A stretch of DNA of 64,000 bases from NCBI GenBank assembly GCA_044222225.1, contig JBGANR010000020.1, positions 20,840 through 84,839 of the forward strand, given 5' to 3'. Position numbers and translations under genes: made by a program. The notes under the pieces are model-generated. The model made no database searches and had not been told where the DNA came from. It was given only the letters and a program-made list of their open reading frames with translations. This document shows, piece by piece, positions 50,008 to 60,367 of the stretch. How positions within the stretch are numbered: the first letter of the stretch is position 1; each line of letters opens with the position of its first letter. The DNA comes from JBGANR01 sp044222225. GTDB lineage: Bacteria; Actinomycetota; Actinomycetes; Mycobacteriales; Mycobacteriaceae.

Positions 50008-50894
50008 GCGCGCCGGTCGAGCCCGGGGGATCGCCCGTGCGGCCCGCGCAGCTCCTCGCCCCGGCGGTGCGACGGCTCGCCGCCGCGGGCGTCGACGCCC
50101 CGGCGGTCGACGCCCGCGATCTGCTGGCGCACGTGCTCGGCGTCGGCAGGGGAGCGCTCGTGCTCGTCGACGACGTGCCGACCGAGTCCCGCACCCGGTT
50201 CGAGGAGCTGATCGGCGAGCGGGAGCGGCGCGTCCCGCTGCAGCATCTGCTCGGCACCGCGGCGTTCGGCCCGGTGACCCTTCAGGTCGGACCGGGGGTC
50301 TTCGTGCCGCGACCCGAGACCGAGGCGCTGCTCGAATGGGCGGTCGCGGCGGCGCGGACGTCCGGCGCCCGCACCGCGGTCGACCTCTGCTCGGGGTCCG
50401 GCGCACTCGCCATCGGGTTGGCGACCCTCGCCCCCGCCCTGTCAGTGACGGCCGTCGAGATCGATCCGGCCGCCGCGCGCTACCTCCTGCGCAACGTGGC
50501 CGCGCAGCCGGCGGACGTCCGGGCGCGGCTGCGGGTGGTCGTCGCCGACGCCTGCGGAGACCCGGCTGCGCTCGGCGGCCCGTACGACCTCGTCGTCTCC
50601 AATCCGCCGTATGTGCCGGCCGGCACCGACGTCCCCCCGGAGGTGCATGCCGACCCGGCCCGCGCCGTCTTCGCGGGCGCCGACGGGATGAGCGTCATCC
50701 GGCCGTTGCTCGGAGGTATCCGCGTGATCGCTCCCGGCGCTCCCGTCGGCGTCGAACACGACGACGCCACCGCGGCCGAGGTGGTCGCCGCCTGCCGGGC
50801 GATCGGCTTCTCCGACGTCACCGAGCGGCGTGATCTCGCCGGGCGGCCGCGGTTCGTCACGGCGCTCGTGCCGAATGGGATGATCGTGCCGTGA
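50004..50894 (+). CDS. prmC: Release factor glutamine N5-methyltransferase
   Basis: A 296-residue SAM-dependent enzyme that methylates the GGQ Gln of release factors. N-terminal helical domain; Rossmann motif VDLCSGSGALAIGLA; the catalytic NPPY motif in LVVSNPPYVPAGTD. Translation is coupled on both sides by GTGA overlaps (prfA and the Sua5 gene). Confidence 0.96.
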
Positions 50895-51550
50895 GCGTTC
50901 TCTATGACTGCACGGATCCAGGATCGCGTTCGGCCGGTCTGACGGCCGCCGTCGGCGCCGTCAAGGCGGGCAGGCTCGTGGTGCTCCCCACCGACACGCT
51001 GTACGGAATCGGTTGCGACGCCTTCGATTCCGAGGCCGTCGCCGCGCTCCTCGCGGCGAAGGGCCGCGGCCGGGACATGCCCGTGCCCGTGCTCGTCGGC
51101 TCCTGGTCGACGATCGACGGCCTGACGCTGTCGGTGTCGAAGACGGCGCGCGATCTCATCTCGGCGTTCTGGCCCGGCGGGTTGTCGCTCGTCGTCGAGC
51201 AGGCGCCGTCGCTGGCCTGGGACCTCGGTGACACCGCCGGCTCGGTGCTGCTCCGGATGCCGCTGCATCCCGTCGCGATCGAGCTCCTCACCGCGGTCGG
51301 TCCGATGGCGGTGTCGAGCGCGAACGTCTCCGGACGTCCACCGGCCGCCACCGTCGGCGACGCCCGCGCCCAGCTGGGGGAGTCCGTCTCCGTCTACCTC
51401 GACGGCGGCCCCGCGGACGCCGCCGTCGCGTCGACCATCGTCGACGTCACCGGCCCGGTGCCGCGCATCCTGCGGGAGGGCGCCGTGCCGACGGCCGACG
51501 TCGCCGAGGTGACGGGCGTCGATCCGGCCGATCTGCTCGGCGGGCCGTGA
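50891..51550 (+). CDS. L-threonylcarbamoyladenylate synthase (Sua5/TsaC family)
   Basis: A 219-residue enzyme making threonylcarbamoyl-AMP for tRNA t6A37 modification. YrdC-fold motifs are present: VVLPTDTLYGIGCDAF, KGRGRDMPVPVLV, FWPGGLSLVVE, RMPLHPVAIELL and VSSANVSGRPPA. It lacks the C-terminal Sua5 domain, so it is the short TsaC form plus a brief tail. GTGA overlaps join it to prmC and the WecA-like gene. Confidence 0.94.
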   Translation: MSVLYDCTDPGSRSAGLTAAVGAVKAGRLVVLPTDTLYGIGCDAFDSEAVAALLAAKGRGRDMPVPVLVGSWSTIDGLTLSVSKTARDLISAFWPGGLSLVVEQAPSLAWDLGDTAGSVLLRMPLHPVAIELLTAVGPMAVSSANVSGRPPAATVGDARAQLGESVSVYLDGGPADAAVASTIVDVTGPVPRILREGAVPTADVAEVTGVDPADLLGGP

Positions 51551-52701
51551 CCGGCGCGTTCTCCGGCAGTGTCGGGGTCCCGCTCCGGGAGCTGGCCCTC
51601 GTCTTCCTGACGGCCGCCGTCGTCACGTTCTTCGCGACGGGCCCGGTCCGCGCCTTTGCGACGCGGTTCGGTGCGGTCGCCGTCCCACGCAGCCGCGACG
51701 TCCATTCGGTGCCGACGCCTCGGCTCGGCGGCGTCGCGATGTACGCGGGCATCCTCGCGGCGGTCGGCATCGCCTCGCAGATGCCGGCCCTGACGCGGGG
51801 TTTCGACTACACCGACACCCGTGAGCTGCCCGCGGTACTGCTCGCCGGGGGGGTCATCATGCTCGTCGGCGCCGTCGACGACCGGTGGGGGATCGACGCG
51901 CTGACCAAGTTCGTCGGCCAGGTGACCGCCGGCTGCGTCCTCGTCCTCATGGGGGTGAGCTGGTACGTCCTCTACGTGCCGGTGACGGGCATCGGCACGG
52001 TCGTGCTCGACCCGTTGCAGTCGGGCCTGCTCACGGTTCTCATCGTCGCGGCGACGGCCAATGCGATGAACTTCGTCGACGGTCTCGACGGCCTGCTCGC
52101 CGGCCTCGGCTTCATCGCGGCGGCGGCGATCTGCGTCTTCTCCCTCGGTCTGCTCGCCGACCAGGGCGGTGACACGAGCTACTACCCGCCGGCACTCATC
52201 TCGGCCGCGCTCGCGGGTGCCTGCCTGGGTTTCCTGCCGCACAATTTCCAGCCGGCGCGCATCTTCATGGGCGACTCGGGTTCGATGCTCATCGGCCTCA
52301 TGCTCGCTGCGGCGTCGACGAGCGCGTCGGGACGCGTCGCCGTCAACCTCTACGGTCCCGCCGACCTCTTCGCGCTGCTCTCGCCGCTCGTCCTGGTCAT
52401 CGCCGTCATGTTCATCCCGTTCCTGGACATGACGCTGGCCGTCATCCGCCGCCGTCGCGCGGGCCGCAGCCCCTTCAGCCCCGACAAGATGCACCTGCAC
52501 CACCGCCTGCTGGCGCTCGGCCACAGCCACCGTCGGGTGGTGCTCATCGTCTATCTCTGGGTGGCGCTGCTGGCCTTCTCGGTCGCGCTCTCGACGATCG
52601 TCGGCCCGTGGCGGATCGCCCCGGTCTTCGTCGTCGGTGTCGTCGTGGCGACGCTCGTCACCGTGGTGCCCCGCATCCGCCGTCGCCGGCGCACCAGATG
52701 A
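51547..52701 (+). CDS. wecA: WecA-like polyprenyl-phosphate GlcNAc-1-phosphate transferase
   Basis: A 384-residue polytopic enzyme of the MraY/WecA family with about 11 TM segments. In this order it starts arabinogalactan linkage-unit synthesis on decaprenyl phosphate. Motifs: PRSRDVHSVPTPRLGGVAMY, LVGAVDDRWGIDALTKFVGQ, NAMNFVDGLDGLLAGLG, ARIFMGDSGSMLIGL and the His-rich KMHLHHRLLALGHSHRR. The context rpmE-prfA-prmC-sua5-wecA matches Rv1298-Rv1302 (from memory). Confidence 0.94.
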   Translation: MTGAFSGSVGVPLRELALVFLTAAVVTFFATGPVRAFATRFGAVAVPRSRDVHSVPTPRLGGVAMYAGILAAVGIASQMPALTRGFDYTDTRELPAVLLAGGVIMLVGAVDDRWGIDALTKFVGQVTAGCVLVLMGVSWYVLYVPVTGIGTVVLDPLQSGLLTVLIVAATANAMNFVDGLDGLLAGLGFIAAAAICVFSLGLLADQGGDTSYYPPALISAALAGACLGFLPHNFQPARIFMGDSGSMLIGLMLAAASTSASGRVAVNLYGPADLFALLSPLVLVIAVMFIPFLDMTLAVIRRRRAGRSPFSPDKMHLHHRLLALGHSHRRVVLIVYLWVALLAFSVALSTIVGPWRIAPVFVVGVVVATLVTVVPRIRRRRRTR

Positions 52702-52759
52702 TTCCGATTCCCGGGGCCGGTGACCCAGGCGCGTCGGCTCCGGCCATCCGGCGACTGGT

Positions 52760-52765
52760 TAGGCT
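52760..52765 (+). promoter_or_regulatory. -10 hexamer TAGGCT of the AtpI-like gene
   Basis: It ends 6 nt before the GTG at 52772; no Shine-Dalgarno is present. The atp cluster message is probably leaderless at this promoter. Confidence 0.5.
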
Positions 52766-52771
52766 CGTCGC

Positions 52772-53206
52772 GTGACGATCATCCCCAACGACCCGACCGA
52801 CTCGAACGCCGCCCTCAAGATCGCCATCCGTTTCGGACTGCTCGGCCTCGCCGTACTCACCGTCGTCGGAATCGCCGGCTGGGGTCTCGCCGACGGCTCC
52901 CGGGGGAGCTGGGGAGCGATCATCGGCTCCGCCGTCGGCGGCGGCTTCATCCTCATCACCGTCGTGCTCGTACTCGTCACGTCCTCGATGTCGCCCACGG
53001 CGTCGATGTCGGTCATCCTCGGTGGCTGGTTCGTCAAGACGGTCGTGGCGATCGTCGTTCTCGCGGTGCTCAAGAACTACGACTTCTACAACAAGTGGGC
53101 GCTGGCGATCCAGGTGATCGCGGCCATCGTCATCGTCCTGGGCGCCGAGCTGTTCGGCCTGCTCCGCACCCGTGTGCCCTACGTCGACGATGCGCCGGGA
53201 GGGTGA
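52772..53206 (+). CDS. AtpI-like small membrane protein upstream of the ATP synthase operon
   Basis: A 144-residue protein with four hydrophobic segments (about 20-42, 50-70, 75-100 and 110-132). It corresponds in position to Rv1303, in the place of atpI, a subunit thought to assist c-ring assembly. KNYDFYNKWALAIQV is the most family-like segment. It is 380 bp ahead of atpB, so it could be on the same or a separate transcript. Confidence 0.8.
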   Translation: MTIIPNDPTDSNAALKIAIRFGLLGLAVLTVVGIAGWGLADGSRGSWGAIIGSAVGGGFILITVVLVLVTSSMSPTASMSVILGGWFVKTVVAIVVLAVLKNYDFYNKWALAIQVIAAIVIVLGAELFGLLRTRVPYVDDAPGG

Positions 53207-53586
53207 TTCACCCGGCTCTCGTCCTTTGAGGAGGAGGGCGTTTCGGGCTTACCGAGCCCCTGACCAGCTACTACAGCCTGTCGTAGACGAGGCCGCTTGC
53301 CCGGATTTCCTCACGTCAGAGGCACTTGATAGGCTAACCGCAGCCCGGACGCCGAGATCCGAACGCGACATCGCTCGTCGTGAAAGGATGGACGCGTCGC
53401 GGATGTGTTGACGGCGGACCCGACGGGGGCGTGTCGTCGACCGGCTCGACGATGTCGCCGACGCCGGCAGAGGCAAGTCCAGGGGTGGACGCGTCGCTGA
53501 CGAGATCGAAGAACGACCTCGCCGAGAGCGGATGTACGTGTCCATGTTGTGTCGCACTTGTCGCGGCCTGAGCACTGGAGAGACTC
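53207..53586 (+). promoter_or_regulatory. Leader and promoter region of atpB
   Basis: It holds a near-palindrome at 53268-53286 (CTACTACAGCCTGTCGTAG; arms CTAC.ACAG and CTGT.GTAG) and then TTTCCT-N18-TAGGCT (53306-53335), a plausible promoter with a leader of about 245 nt. The remainder has short in-frame stretches but no credible gene. Confidence 0.45.
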
Positions 53587-54375
53587 CTGAGCGTCACAGA
53601 TGTCGCGGCCGAGTTCCACGCGCCGAGTCTGGCCGACTTCTTCCCACCGGCGATCCTGTTCGAGGGCACCCCGTTTCAGCTGGACCGGATCATGCTCATC
53701 CGGCTCATCATCACCGCGCTGATCGTCGCCCTGTTCGTCGTCGCGTTCCGGCGCCCCCAGTTGATCCCGCGCGGCGTCCAGAACGTGGGGGAGAGCGCGA
53801 TCGACTTCGTCCGCGTGAACATCGCGGAGGAGATCCTCGGTAAGCGGGACGGCCGCAAGTACCTGCCGTTGCTGGCGGCGATCTTCTTCGCCACCCTCTT
53901 CCTCAATCTGACGTCGATCATCCCGGTGCTGAACATCAGCTCGAACGCGCGGATCGGCATGCCGCTCGTCATGGCGATCGTCGTCTACCTGACGTTCGTC
54001 GGCGCCGGCGTCGCGAAGTTCGGCTTCTTCCGGTTCATCCGGCTGTCGATCGTGCTGCCCAACGTCCCGCTCCCGGTGCATTTCCTGCTCGTGCCGATCG
54101 AGCTCGTGTCGACGTTCATCCTGCGGCCGTTCACGCTGACCGTCCGTCTCATGGCCAACATGCTCTCGGGCCACATCATGCTCGTGCTGTTCTTCGCGGC
54201 GACGCACTACTTCTTCACCAACTTCGACGCGATGACGGTCTTCGGTGTCCCCGCACTGCTCATGGGTGTCGTGTTCAGCTTCTTCGAGCTCATGGTCATC
54301 GTCCTGCAGGCGTACATCTTCGCCCTGCTCGCCGCCGTCTACATCGAACTCTCGCTGCACGCCGACTCGCACTGA
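53587..54375 (+). CDS. atpB: F0F1 ATP synthase subunit a
   Basis: A 262-residue membrane subunit forming the proton half-channels. The coding frame clearly extends upstream of the first ATG (53692): SVTDVAAEFHAPSLADFFPP is typical of actinobacterial N-termini. No ATG, GTG or TTG is in frame before the upstream stop at 53569. CTG at 53587 has GGAG exactly 6 nt upstream, so a CTG start is proposed. The essential Arg lies in RPFTLTVRLMANMLSGH; FFELMVIVLQAYIFALLAAVYI is the conserved last helix. Confidence 0.93.
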   Translation: MSVTDVAAEFHAPSLADFFPPAILFEGTPFQLDRIMLIRLIITALIVALFVVAFRRPQLIPRGVQNVGESAIDFVRVNIAEEILGKRDGRKYLPLLAAIFFATLFLNLTSIIPVLNISSNARIGMPLVMAIVVYLTFVGAGVAKFGFFRFIRLSIVLPNVPLPVHFLLVPIELVSTFILRPFTLTVRLMANMLSGHIMLVLFFAATHYFFTNFDAMTVFGVPALLMGVVFSFFELMVIVLQAYIFALLAAVYIELSLHADSH

Positions 54376-54516
54376 CCCGGGGGGCGGCCCGCGGGCCGTC
54401 CACCTCGATCCGGCGGCGCGGCGGAGGTCGAAGACTCTCGACGCGACGCCCACCAGCTGCCATCACAAGCAGGACCCGCCCGCACGGGCGGGCCACACGA
54501 AAGGGAAACAACACAC
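54376..54516 (+). promoter_or_regulatory. atpB-atpE intergenic hairpins
   Basis: A 14-bp perfect palindrome lies at 54385-54398 (CGGCCCGCGGGCCG). An 8-bp hairpin CCCGCCCG/CGGGCGGG lies at 54475-54492, just before the GAAAGGG that precedes atpE. Such structures could stabilise the downstream mRNA or boost atpE expression, since subunit c is needed in many copies. Confidence 0.45.
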
Positions 54517-54768
54517 ATGAGCGCCACCCAGCAGGTTCTGGATCTCGCCGAGGTCTCCGGAGAGATCGGCACGGGCTACGGTGCGATCGGCTACGGCCTC
54601 GCCGCCATCGGCCCCGGCATCGGCGTCGGCATCGTCGCGGGCAAGGCCATCGAGGGCATCGCGCGTCAGCCCGAGCTCGCCGGCCAGATCCGCACCACGA
54701 TGTTCATCGGCATCGCGCTCTCCGAGGCGCTTGCCCTCATCGGCATCGTCGCCGGCTTCATCTTCTAG
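54517..54768 (+). CDS. atpE: F0F1 ATP synthase subunit c
   Basis: An 83-residue hairpin of two TM helices joined by the polar loop GIARQPELAGQIR. The proton-carrying Glu lies in IALSEALALIGIVAGF. The first helix is Gly-rich (GAIGYGLAAIGPGIGVGIVAG) for tight packing of the c-ring. In this sequence the helix 2 residues differ from the mycobacterial bedaquiline-binding surface I remember. Confidence 0.97.
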   Translation: MSATQQVLDLAEVSGEIGTGYGAIGYGLAAIGPGIGVGIVAGKAIEGIARQPELAGQIRTTMFIGIALSEALALIGIVAGFIF

Positions 54769-54777
54769 GAGACGCGC

Positions 54778-55320
54778 ATGTCTGCCACGACCCAGTTGGC
54801 GGCCGAGTCGCAGAACCCACTCGTCCCGCAGCTGTACGACATCATCTGGTCGACGGTGGCGTTCCTTGTCATCCTGTTCGTCTTCTGGAAGTTCGTCATC
54901 CCGAGGTACAACAAGATCCTCGACGAGCGCACCGAGAAGATCGAAGGCGGCATCGAGCGCGCCGAGGCCGTTCAGGCCGAGGCGGAGGAGACCCGCGCGA
55001 AGTACCGCGCACAGCTCTCCGAGGCTCGCACCGAGGCCGGCCAGATCCGCGAAGCGGCCCGTGCCCAGGGCCAGCAGATCATCCGGGACATGAAGTCCCA
55101 GGCGCAGGAGGAGAGCGATCGCATCGTCTCCGCCGGCAACAGCCAGCTGCACGCCCAGCGTCAGCAGCTCGTCGCCGAGCTCCAGGGTGACGTCCGCCGC
55201 AACTCCGTCGTGCTGGCCGAGAAGATCGTCGGGCGTTCGCTCGCCGGTGACGTCGCCAAGGCCGGCTCGATCGACCAGTTCCTCTCCGAGCTCGACGGCC
55301 CGGTCCAGTCTGGAAAGTGA
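54778..55320 (+). CDS. atpF: F0F1 ATP synthase subunit b
   Basis: A 180-residue peripheral-stalk subunit: one N-terminal TM helix (LYDIIWSTVAFLVILFVFWK) and a long charged coiled coil (ERTEKIEGGIERAEAVQAE and onward). It is separate from delta, whereas in mycobacteria a second b-like segment is fused to delta. It ends 5 nt before the atpH ATG. Confidence 0.96.
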   Translation: MSATTQLAAESQNPLVPQLYDIIWSTVAFLVILFVFWKFVIPRYNKILDERTEKIEGGIERAEAVQAEAEETRAKYRAQLSEARTEAGQIREAARAQGQQIIRDMKSQAQEESDRIVSAGNSQLHAQRQQLVAELQGDVRRNSVVLAEKIVGRSLAGDVAKAGSIDQFLSELDGPVQSGK

Positions 55321-55325
55321 GATCC

Positions 55326-56141
55326 ATGTACGCATCCAGTCGCGAGGCCTTCGGCCGCGCGCAGGAGGTGCTGACGGCCGAGCTGGCCGCGGCGCCGGCA
55401 GCGGCGGAGACCGTCGGTCGCGCCCTGCTCGACGTCGTCGGCCTGCTCGGTGAGAACCGCGCCCTGCGCACGGCGTTGACAGACCGTTCGGCCGAGCCGG
55501 CCGAACGTCGCGGGCTCGCGCAGCGACTCTTCGGCGGCAAGATCGACGACGCCGCGGTGACAGTGCTCACCACGACCGTCGAGCAGGACTGGTCGCGTCC
55601 CGAGGACCTCGTCGACGGACTCGAGCGGCTGGGTCGTTCGGCCCTGCTGCGGTCGGCCGCGAACGCCGGTGAGCTCGAGACGGTGGAGGACGAGCTGTTC
55701 CGGCTCGGCCGCGTCCTCGCGGCGAACCCGGTGCTCGAACAGGCGGCCGGAACCCGCTCGCGTTCGGCCGAGGATCGCGCCGGCCTGATCGCCGGGCTGC
55801 TCGCGGGCAAGGCGCATCCGGTGACGATCGCGCTCGCCACGCAGGCCGTTCGCGGTGACGGTCGTCGTGCGGCGGCCGCCGATGCGATCGACGGGCTCGC
55901 CGATCTGGCGGCCGCTCAGCGGGATCAGGCGGTGGCCCATGTGCAGACGCCGACCGATCTGTCCGACGCCCAGCGCGACGACCTCGTGCGACGGCTGTCG
56001 GAACTCTACGACCGGCCGGTCACGCTCCACGTCGAGGTGGATCGGGCCGTCGTCGGCGGCCTGGCGATCCGCGTCGGCGGAGAGGTGATCGACGGCAGTA
56101 TCGCGGGCCAGTTCGCCACGCTCAAGCGAGCCGCGCACTGA
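55326..56141 (+). CDS. atpH: F0F1 ATP synthase subunit delta
   Basis: A 271-residue stalk subunit, longer than the roughly 180 residues of E. coli delta. The ATG at 55326 gives YASSREAFGRAQ and has GGAAAGTGAG upstream; a GTG at 55317 overlapping atpF is less likely because its purine stretch is too close. The conserved C-terminal block is LYDRPVTLHVEVDRAVVGGLAIRVGGEVIDGS. No b-type TM segment is fused at the N-terminus. Confidence 0.95.
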   Translation: MYASSREAFGRAQEVLTAELAAAPAAAETVGRALLDVVGLLGENRALRTALTDRSAEPAERRGLAQRLFGGKIDDAAVTVLTTTVEQDWSRPEDLVDGLERLGRSALLRSAANAGELETVEDELFRLGRVLAANPVLEQAAGTRSRSAEDRAGLIAGLLAGKAHPVTIALATQAVRGDGRRAAAADAIDGLADLAAAQRDQAVAHVQTPTDLSDAQRDDLVRRLSELYDRPVTLHVEVDRAVVGGLAIRVGGEVIDGSIAGQFATLKRAAH

Positions 56142-56230
56142 TGTCGCGGGCCGTCATCGACGCATAACCACTCCCGAGACCCCATGCGAGCCGGACGTCG
56201 GCTCCCACGAAGAAAGAAGAGCAGGCAATC

Positions 56231-57877
56231 ATGGCCGAGTTGACGATCTCCGCGGAAGAGATTCGCAGCGCACTGGACTCCTACACGTCCAGCTACACTC
56301 CCGAAGCCTCCCGCGAGGAGGTCGGCACCGTCGTCGATACCAGTGATGGCATCGCCCACGTCAGCGGCCTGCCGTCGTGCATGACCAACGAGCTCCTCGA
56401 GTTCCCGGGCGGCGTGCTGGGCGTCGCCCTGAACCTCGACGAGGACGAGATCGGCGCGGTCATCCTCGGCGACTACGAGAAGCTCGCCGAGGGCCAGCAG
56501 GTCACGCGGACCGGCGACGTCCTCTCGGTGCCCGTCGGCGACGGCTTCCTCGGCCGTGTCGTCAACCCGCTCGGCAAGCCGATCGACGGCCTCGGTGACG
56601 TCGTCTCGAACGAGACCCGCGTCCTCGAGCTCCAGGCCGCCTCCGTGCTGGAGCGGCAGCCGGTCGAGGAGTCCCTCGCCACCGGCATCACGGCCATCGA
56701 CGCGATGACGGCGATCGGCCGCGGCCAGCGTCAGCTCGTCATCGGCGACCGCAAGACGGGCAAGACCGCCGTCTGCGTCGACGCGATCCTCAACCAGAAG
56801 GCGAACTGGGAGAGCGGCGACCCGAAGAAGCAGGTGCTCTGCATCTACGTCGCCATCGGCCAGAAGGGTTCGACGATCGCGGGCATCAAGACCGCGCTCG
56901 AGGACGCCGGTGCCATGGCGTACACGACGATCGTCGCGGCCCCCGCGTCCGACTCGGCCGGTTTCAAGTGGCTGGCCCCGTACACCGGCTCGGCCATCGG
57001 CCAGCACTGGATGTACCAGGGCAAGCACGTCCTCATCGTGTTCGACGACCTCACCAAGCAGGCCGAGGCCTACCGCGCCATCTCGCTGCTGCTGCGTCGC
57101 CCGCCGGGCCGTGAGGCGTACCCGGGTGACGTCTTCTACCTGCACTCGCGGCTGCTGGAGCGTTGCGCGAAGCTCTCCGACGAGCTCGGCGGCGGCTCGA
57201 TGACCGGACTGCCGATCATCGAGACCAAGGCCAACGACGTCTCGGCGTTCATCCCGACCAACGTCATCTCCATCACCGACGGCCAGGTCTTCCTGGAGTC
57301 GGACCTGTTCAACAACGGCGTCCGGCCGGCCATCAACGTCGGCATCTCGGTCTCCCGCGTCGGCGGCGCCGCGCAGACGAAGGGCCTCAAGAAGGTCTCC
57401 GGTTCGCTGCGTCTGGAACTGGCCCAGTTCCGCGAGCTCGAGGCGTTCTCGGCGTTCGCCTCCGATCTCGACGACGTCTCCAAGCGGCAGCTGGCGCGTG
57501 GCGCCCGCTGGGTCGAGCTGCTCAAGCAGGACCAGTACACGCCGATGGCCGTCGAGGACCAGATCGTCTCGATCTACCTCTGCGGCACGGGCAACTTCGA
57601 CGACGTCCCGGTGAGCGACGTCCGGCGCTTCAAGACCGAGCTGCTCGAGGAGCTGCACCGCACGGCCGCCGACGTCTACGAGTACATCGCGGGTGGCGCC
57701 AAGGCGCTGAACGAGGAGAACACGGACAAGCTCGTCAAGGCGACCGACCAGTTCAAGCTCTCCTACGTGGCGAGCGACGGCAGCCGCATCATCAACGAGG
57801 CCGACGTCGAGCCGCTGGACGCCTCGGAGGTCCACCACGAGAAGATCACCGTCAAGAAGAAGTCGGCGGGCAAGTGA
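56231..57877 (+). CDS. atpA: F0F1 ATP synthase subunit alpha
   Basis: A 548-residue non-catalytic nucleotide-binding subunit. P-loop GDRKTGKTA lies at about 172-180; the alpha-type PAISVGLSVSR equivalent is RPAINVGISVSRVGGAAQ. About 35 residues extend beyond the usual C-terminus (IINEADVEPLDASEVHHEKI and a Lys-rich end), as in mycobacterial alpha, where this extension suppresses ATP hydrolysis; the role here is inferred. Confidence 0.98.
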   Translation: MAELTISAEEIRSALDSYTSSYTPEASREEVGTVVDTSDGIAHVSGLPSCMTNELLEFPGGVLGVALNLDEDEIGAVILGDYEKLAEGQQVTRTGDVLSVPVGDGFLGRVVNPLGKPIDGLGDVVSNETRVLELQAASVLERQPVEESLATGITAIDAMTAIGRGQRQLVIGDRKTGKTAVCVDAILNQKANWESGDPKKQVLCIYVAIGQKGSTIAGIKTALEDAGAMAYTTIVAAPASDSAGFKWLAPYTGSAIGQHWMYQGKHVLIVFDDLTKQAEAYRAISLLLRRPPGREAYPGDVFYLHSRLLERCAKLSDELGGGSMTGLPIIETKANDVSAFIPTNVISITDGQVFLESDLFNNGVRPAINVGISVSRVGGAAQTKGLKKVSGSLRLELAQFRELEAFSAFASDLDDVSKRQLARGARWVELLKQDQYTPMAVEDQIVSIYLCGTGNFDDVPVSDVRRFKTELLEELHRTAADVYEYIAGGAKALNEENTDKLVKATDQFKLSYVASDGSRIINEADVEPLDASEVHHEKITVKKKSAGK

Positions 57878-57924
57878 GTCGGCCCGACCAGACCATCGAC
57901 GCGAAGGGACGGTGACGCGCAAGC

Positions 57925-58878
57925 ATGGCAAGCATTCGTGAGCTGCGATCGCGCATCAAGTCGGTGCAGTCGACCAAGAAGATCACCAAGGCGCAGGAGA
58001 TGATCGCCACGTCGCGGATCGCCAAGGCGCAGACCCGCGTCGAGGCGGCCAAGCCGTACGCCCAGGAGATCACCCGCGTCGTCGCCGGCCTCGGCAGCGT
58101 GACCCCGAAGCTCGACCATCCGCTCCTCACGGAGCGCGACGACCCCGAGCGCGCCGGGATCCTGCTCATCACGAGCGACCGCGGCCAGTGCGGCGGCTAC
58201 AACGCGAACGTGCTGCGTGAGGCCGAAGAGCTGATCGCGCTGCTGCGTTCGGAGGGCAAGACGCCGGTCGTCTTCGTCATGGGACGCAAGGGCCTCGGCT
58301 ACTACACGTTCCGCGGCCGCGAGGTGGCGGCGGCGTGGACCGGATTCTCCGAGTCGCCGACCTTCGAGCACGCAGGTCCGGCGACGAAGCACCTGGTGGA
58401 TCTGTTCGTGGCCGGCTCCGGCTCGTCGATCCCGGCGTTCAACGGGGACGGCGACATCGAGGGTGTCGACGAGTTGCACATCGTGTACACCCGGTTCGTC
58501 TCGATGCTGAGCCAGACGCCCGAGGTACGGCGGATGGCGCCCGTCGAGGTCGAGGTGGAGCTCGAGGAACTCGACAACTCCGAGGGGATCGTCGGCGGCG
58601 GCGACCAGGAGGTCGTGCCCGGGTTCGAGTTCGAGCCCGAGGCCGAGCGGCTGCTCGGCGCGCTGCTGCCGAAGTACGTCGGCACCCGCATCTTCGCCGC
58701 GCTGCTGGAGGCGGCGGCGTCCGAGAACGCCGCGCGCCGCACCGCCATGAAGAACGCGACCGACAACGCGACCGAGCTGGAGCGAGTGCTGTCCCGTGAG
58801 GCCAATCAGCTCCGGCAGGCGCAGATCACCCAGGAAATCAGCGAGATCGTCGGCGGCGTGGCCGCCCTGTCGGGCTAG
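57925..58878 (+). CDS. atpG: F0F1 ATP synthase subunit gamma
   Basis: A 317-residue central rotor shaft. The N-terminal helix begins ASIRELRSRIKSVQSTKKIT and the C-terminal helix ends NQLRQAQITQEISEIVGG. An insertion-like segment near 165-185 (GSGSSIPAFNGDGDIEGVDE) lies before the conserved HIVYTRFVSMLSQ; mycobacterial gamma also has extra loops. It is spaced 47 bp after atpA. Confidence 0.97.
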   Translation: MASIRELRSRIKSVQSTKKITKAQEMIATSRIAKAQTRVEAAKPYAQEITRVVAGLGSVTPKLDHPLLTERDDPERAGILLITSDRGQCGGYNANVLREAEELIALLRSEGKTPVVFVMGRKGLGYYTFRGREVAAAWTGFSESPTFEHAGPATKHLVDLFVAGSGSSIPAFNGDGDIEGVDELHIVYTRFVSMLSQTPEVRRMAPVEVEVELEELDNSEGIVGGGDQEVVPGFEFEPEAERLLGALLPKYVGTRIFAALLEAAASENAARRTAMKNATDNATELERVLSREANQLRQAQITQEISEIVGGVAALSG

Positions 58879-58912
58879 CACCCGCACCGAATGAGGAAGT
58901 GACAGAAACCAC

Positions 58913-60361
<1,449 letters not shown>

Positions 60362-60367
60362 GCCGTC

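Noticed and set aside
53692..54375. atpB starting at the first ATG (53692)
   Set aside because: This would remove the conserved N-terminal AEFHAPSLADFF segment and has no Shine-Dalgarno.
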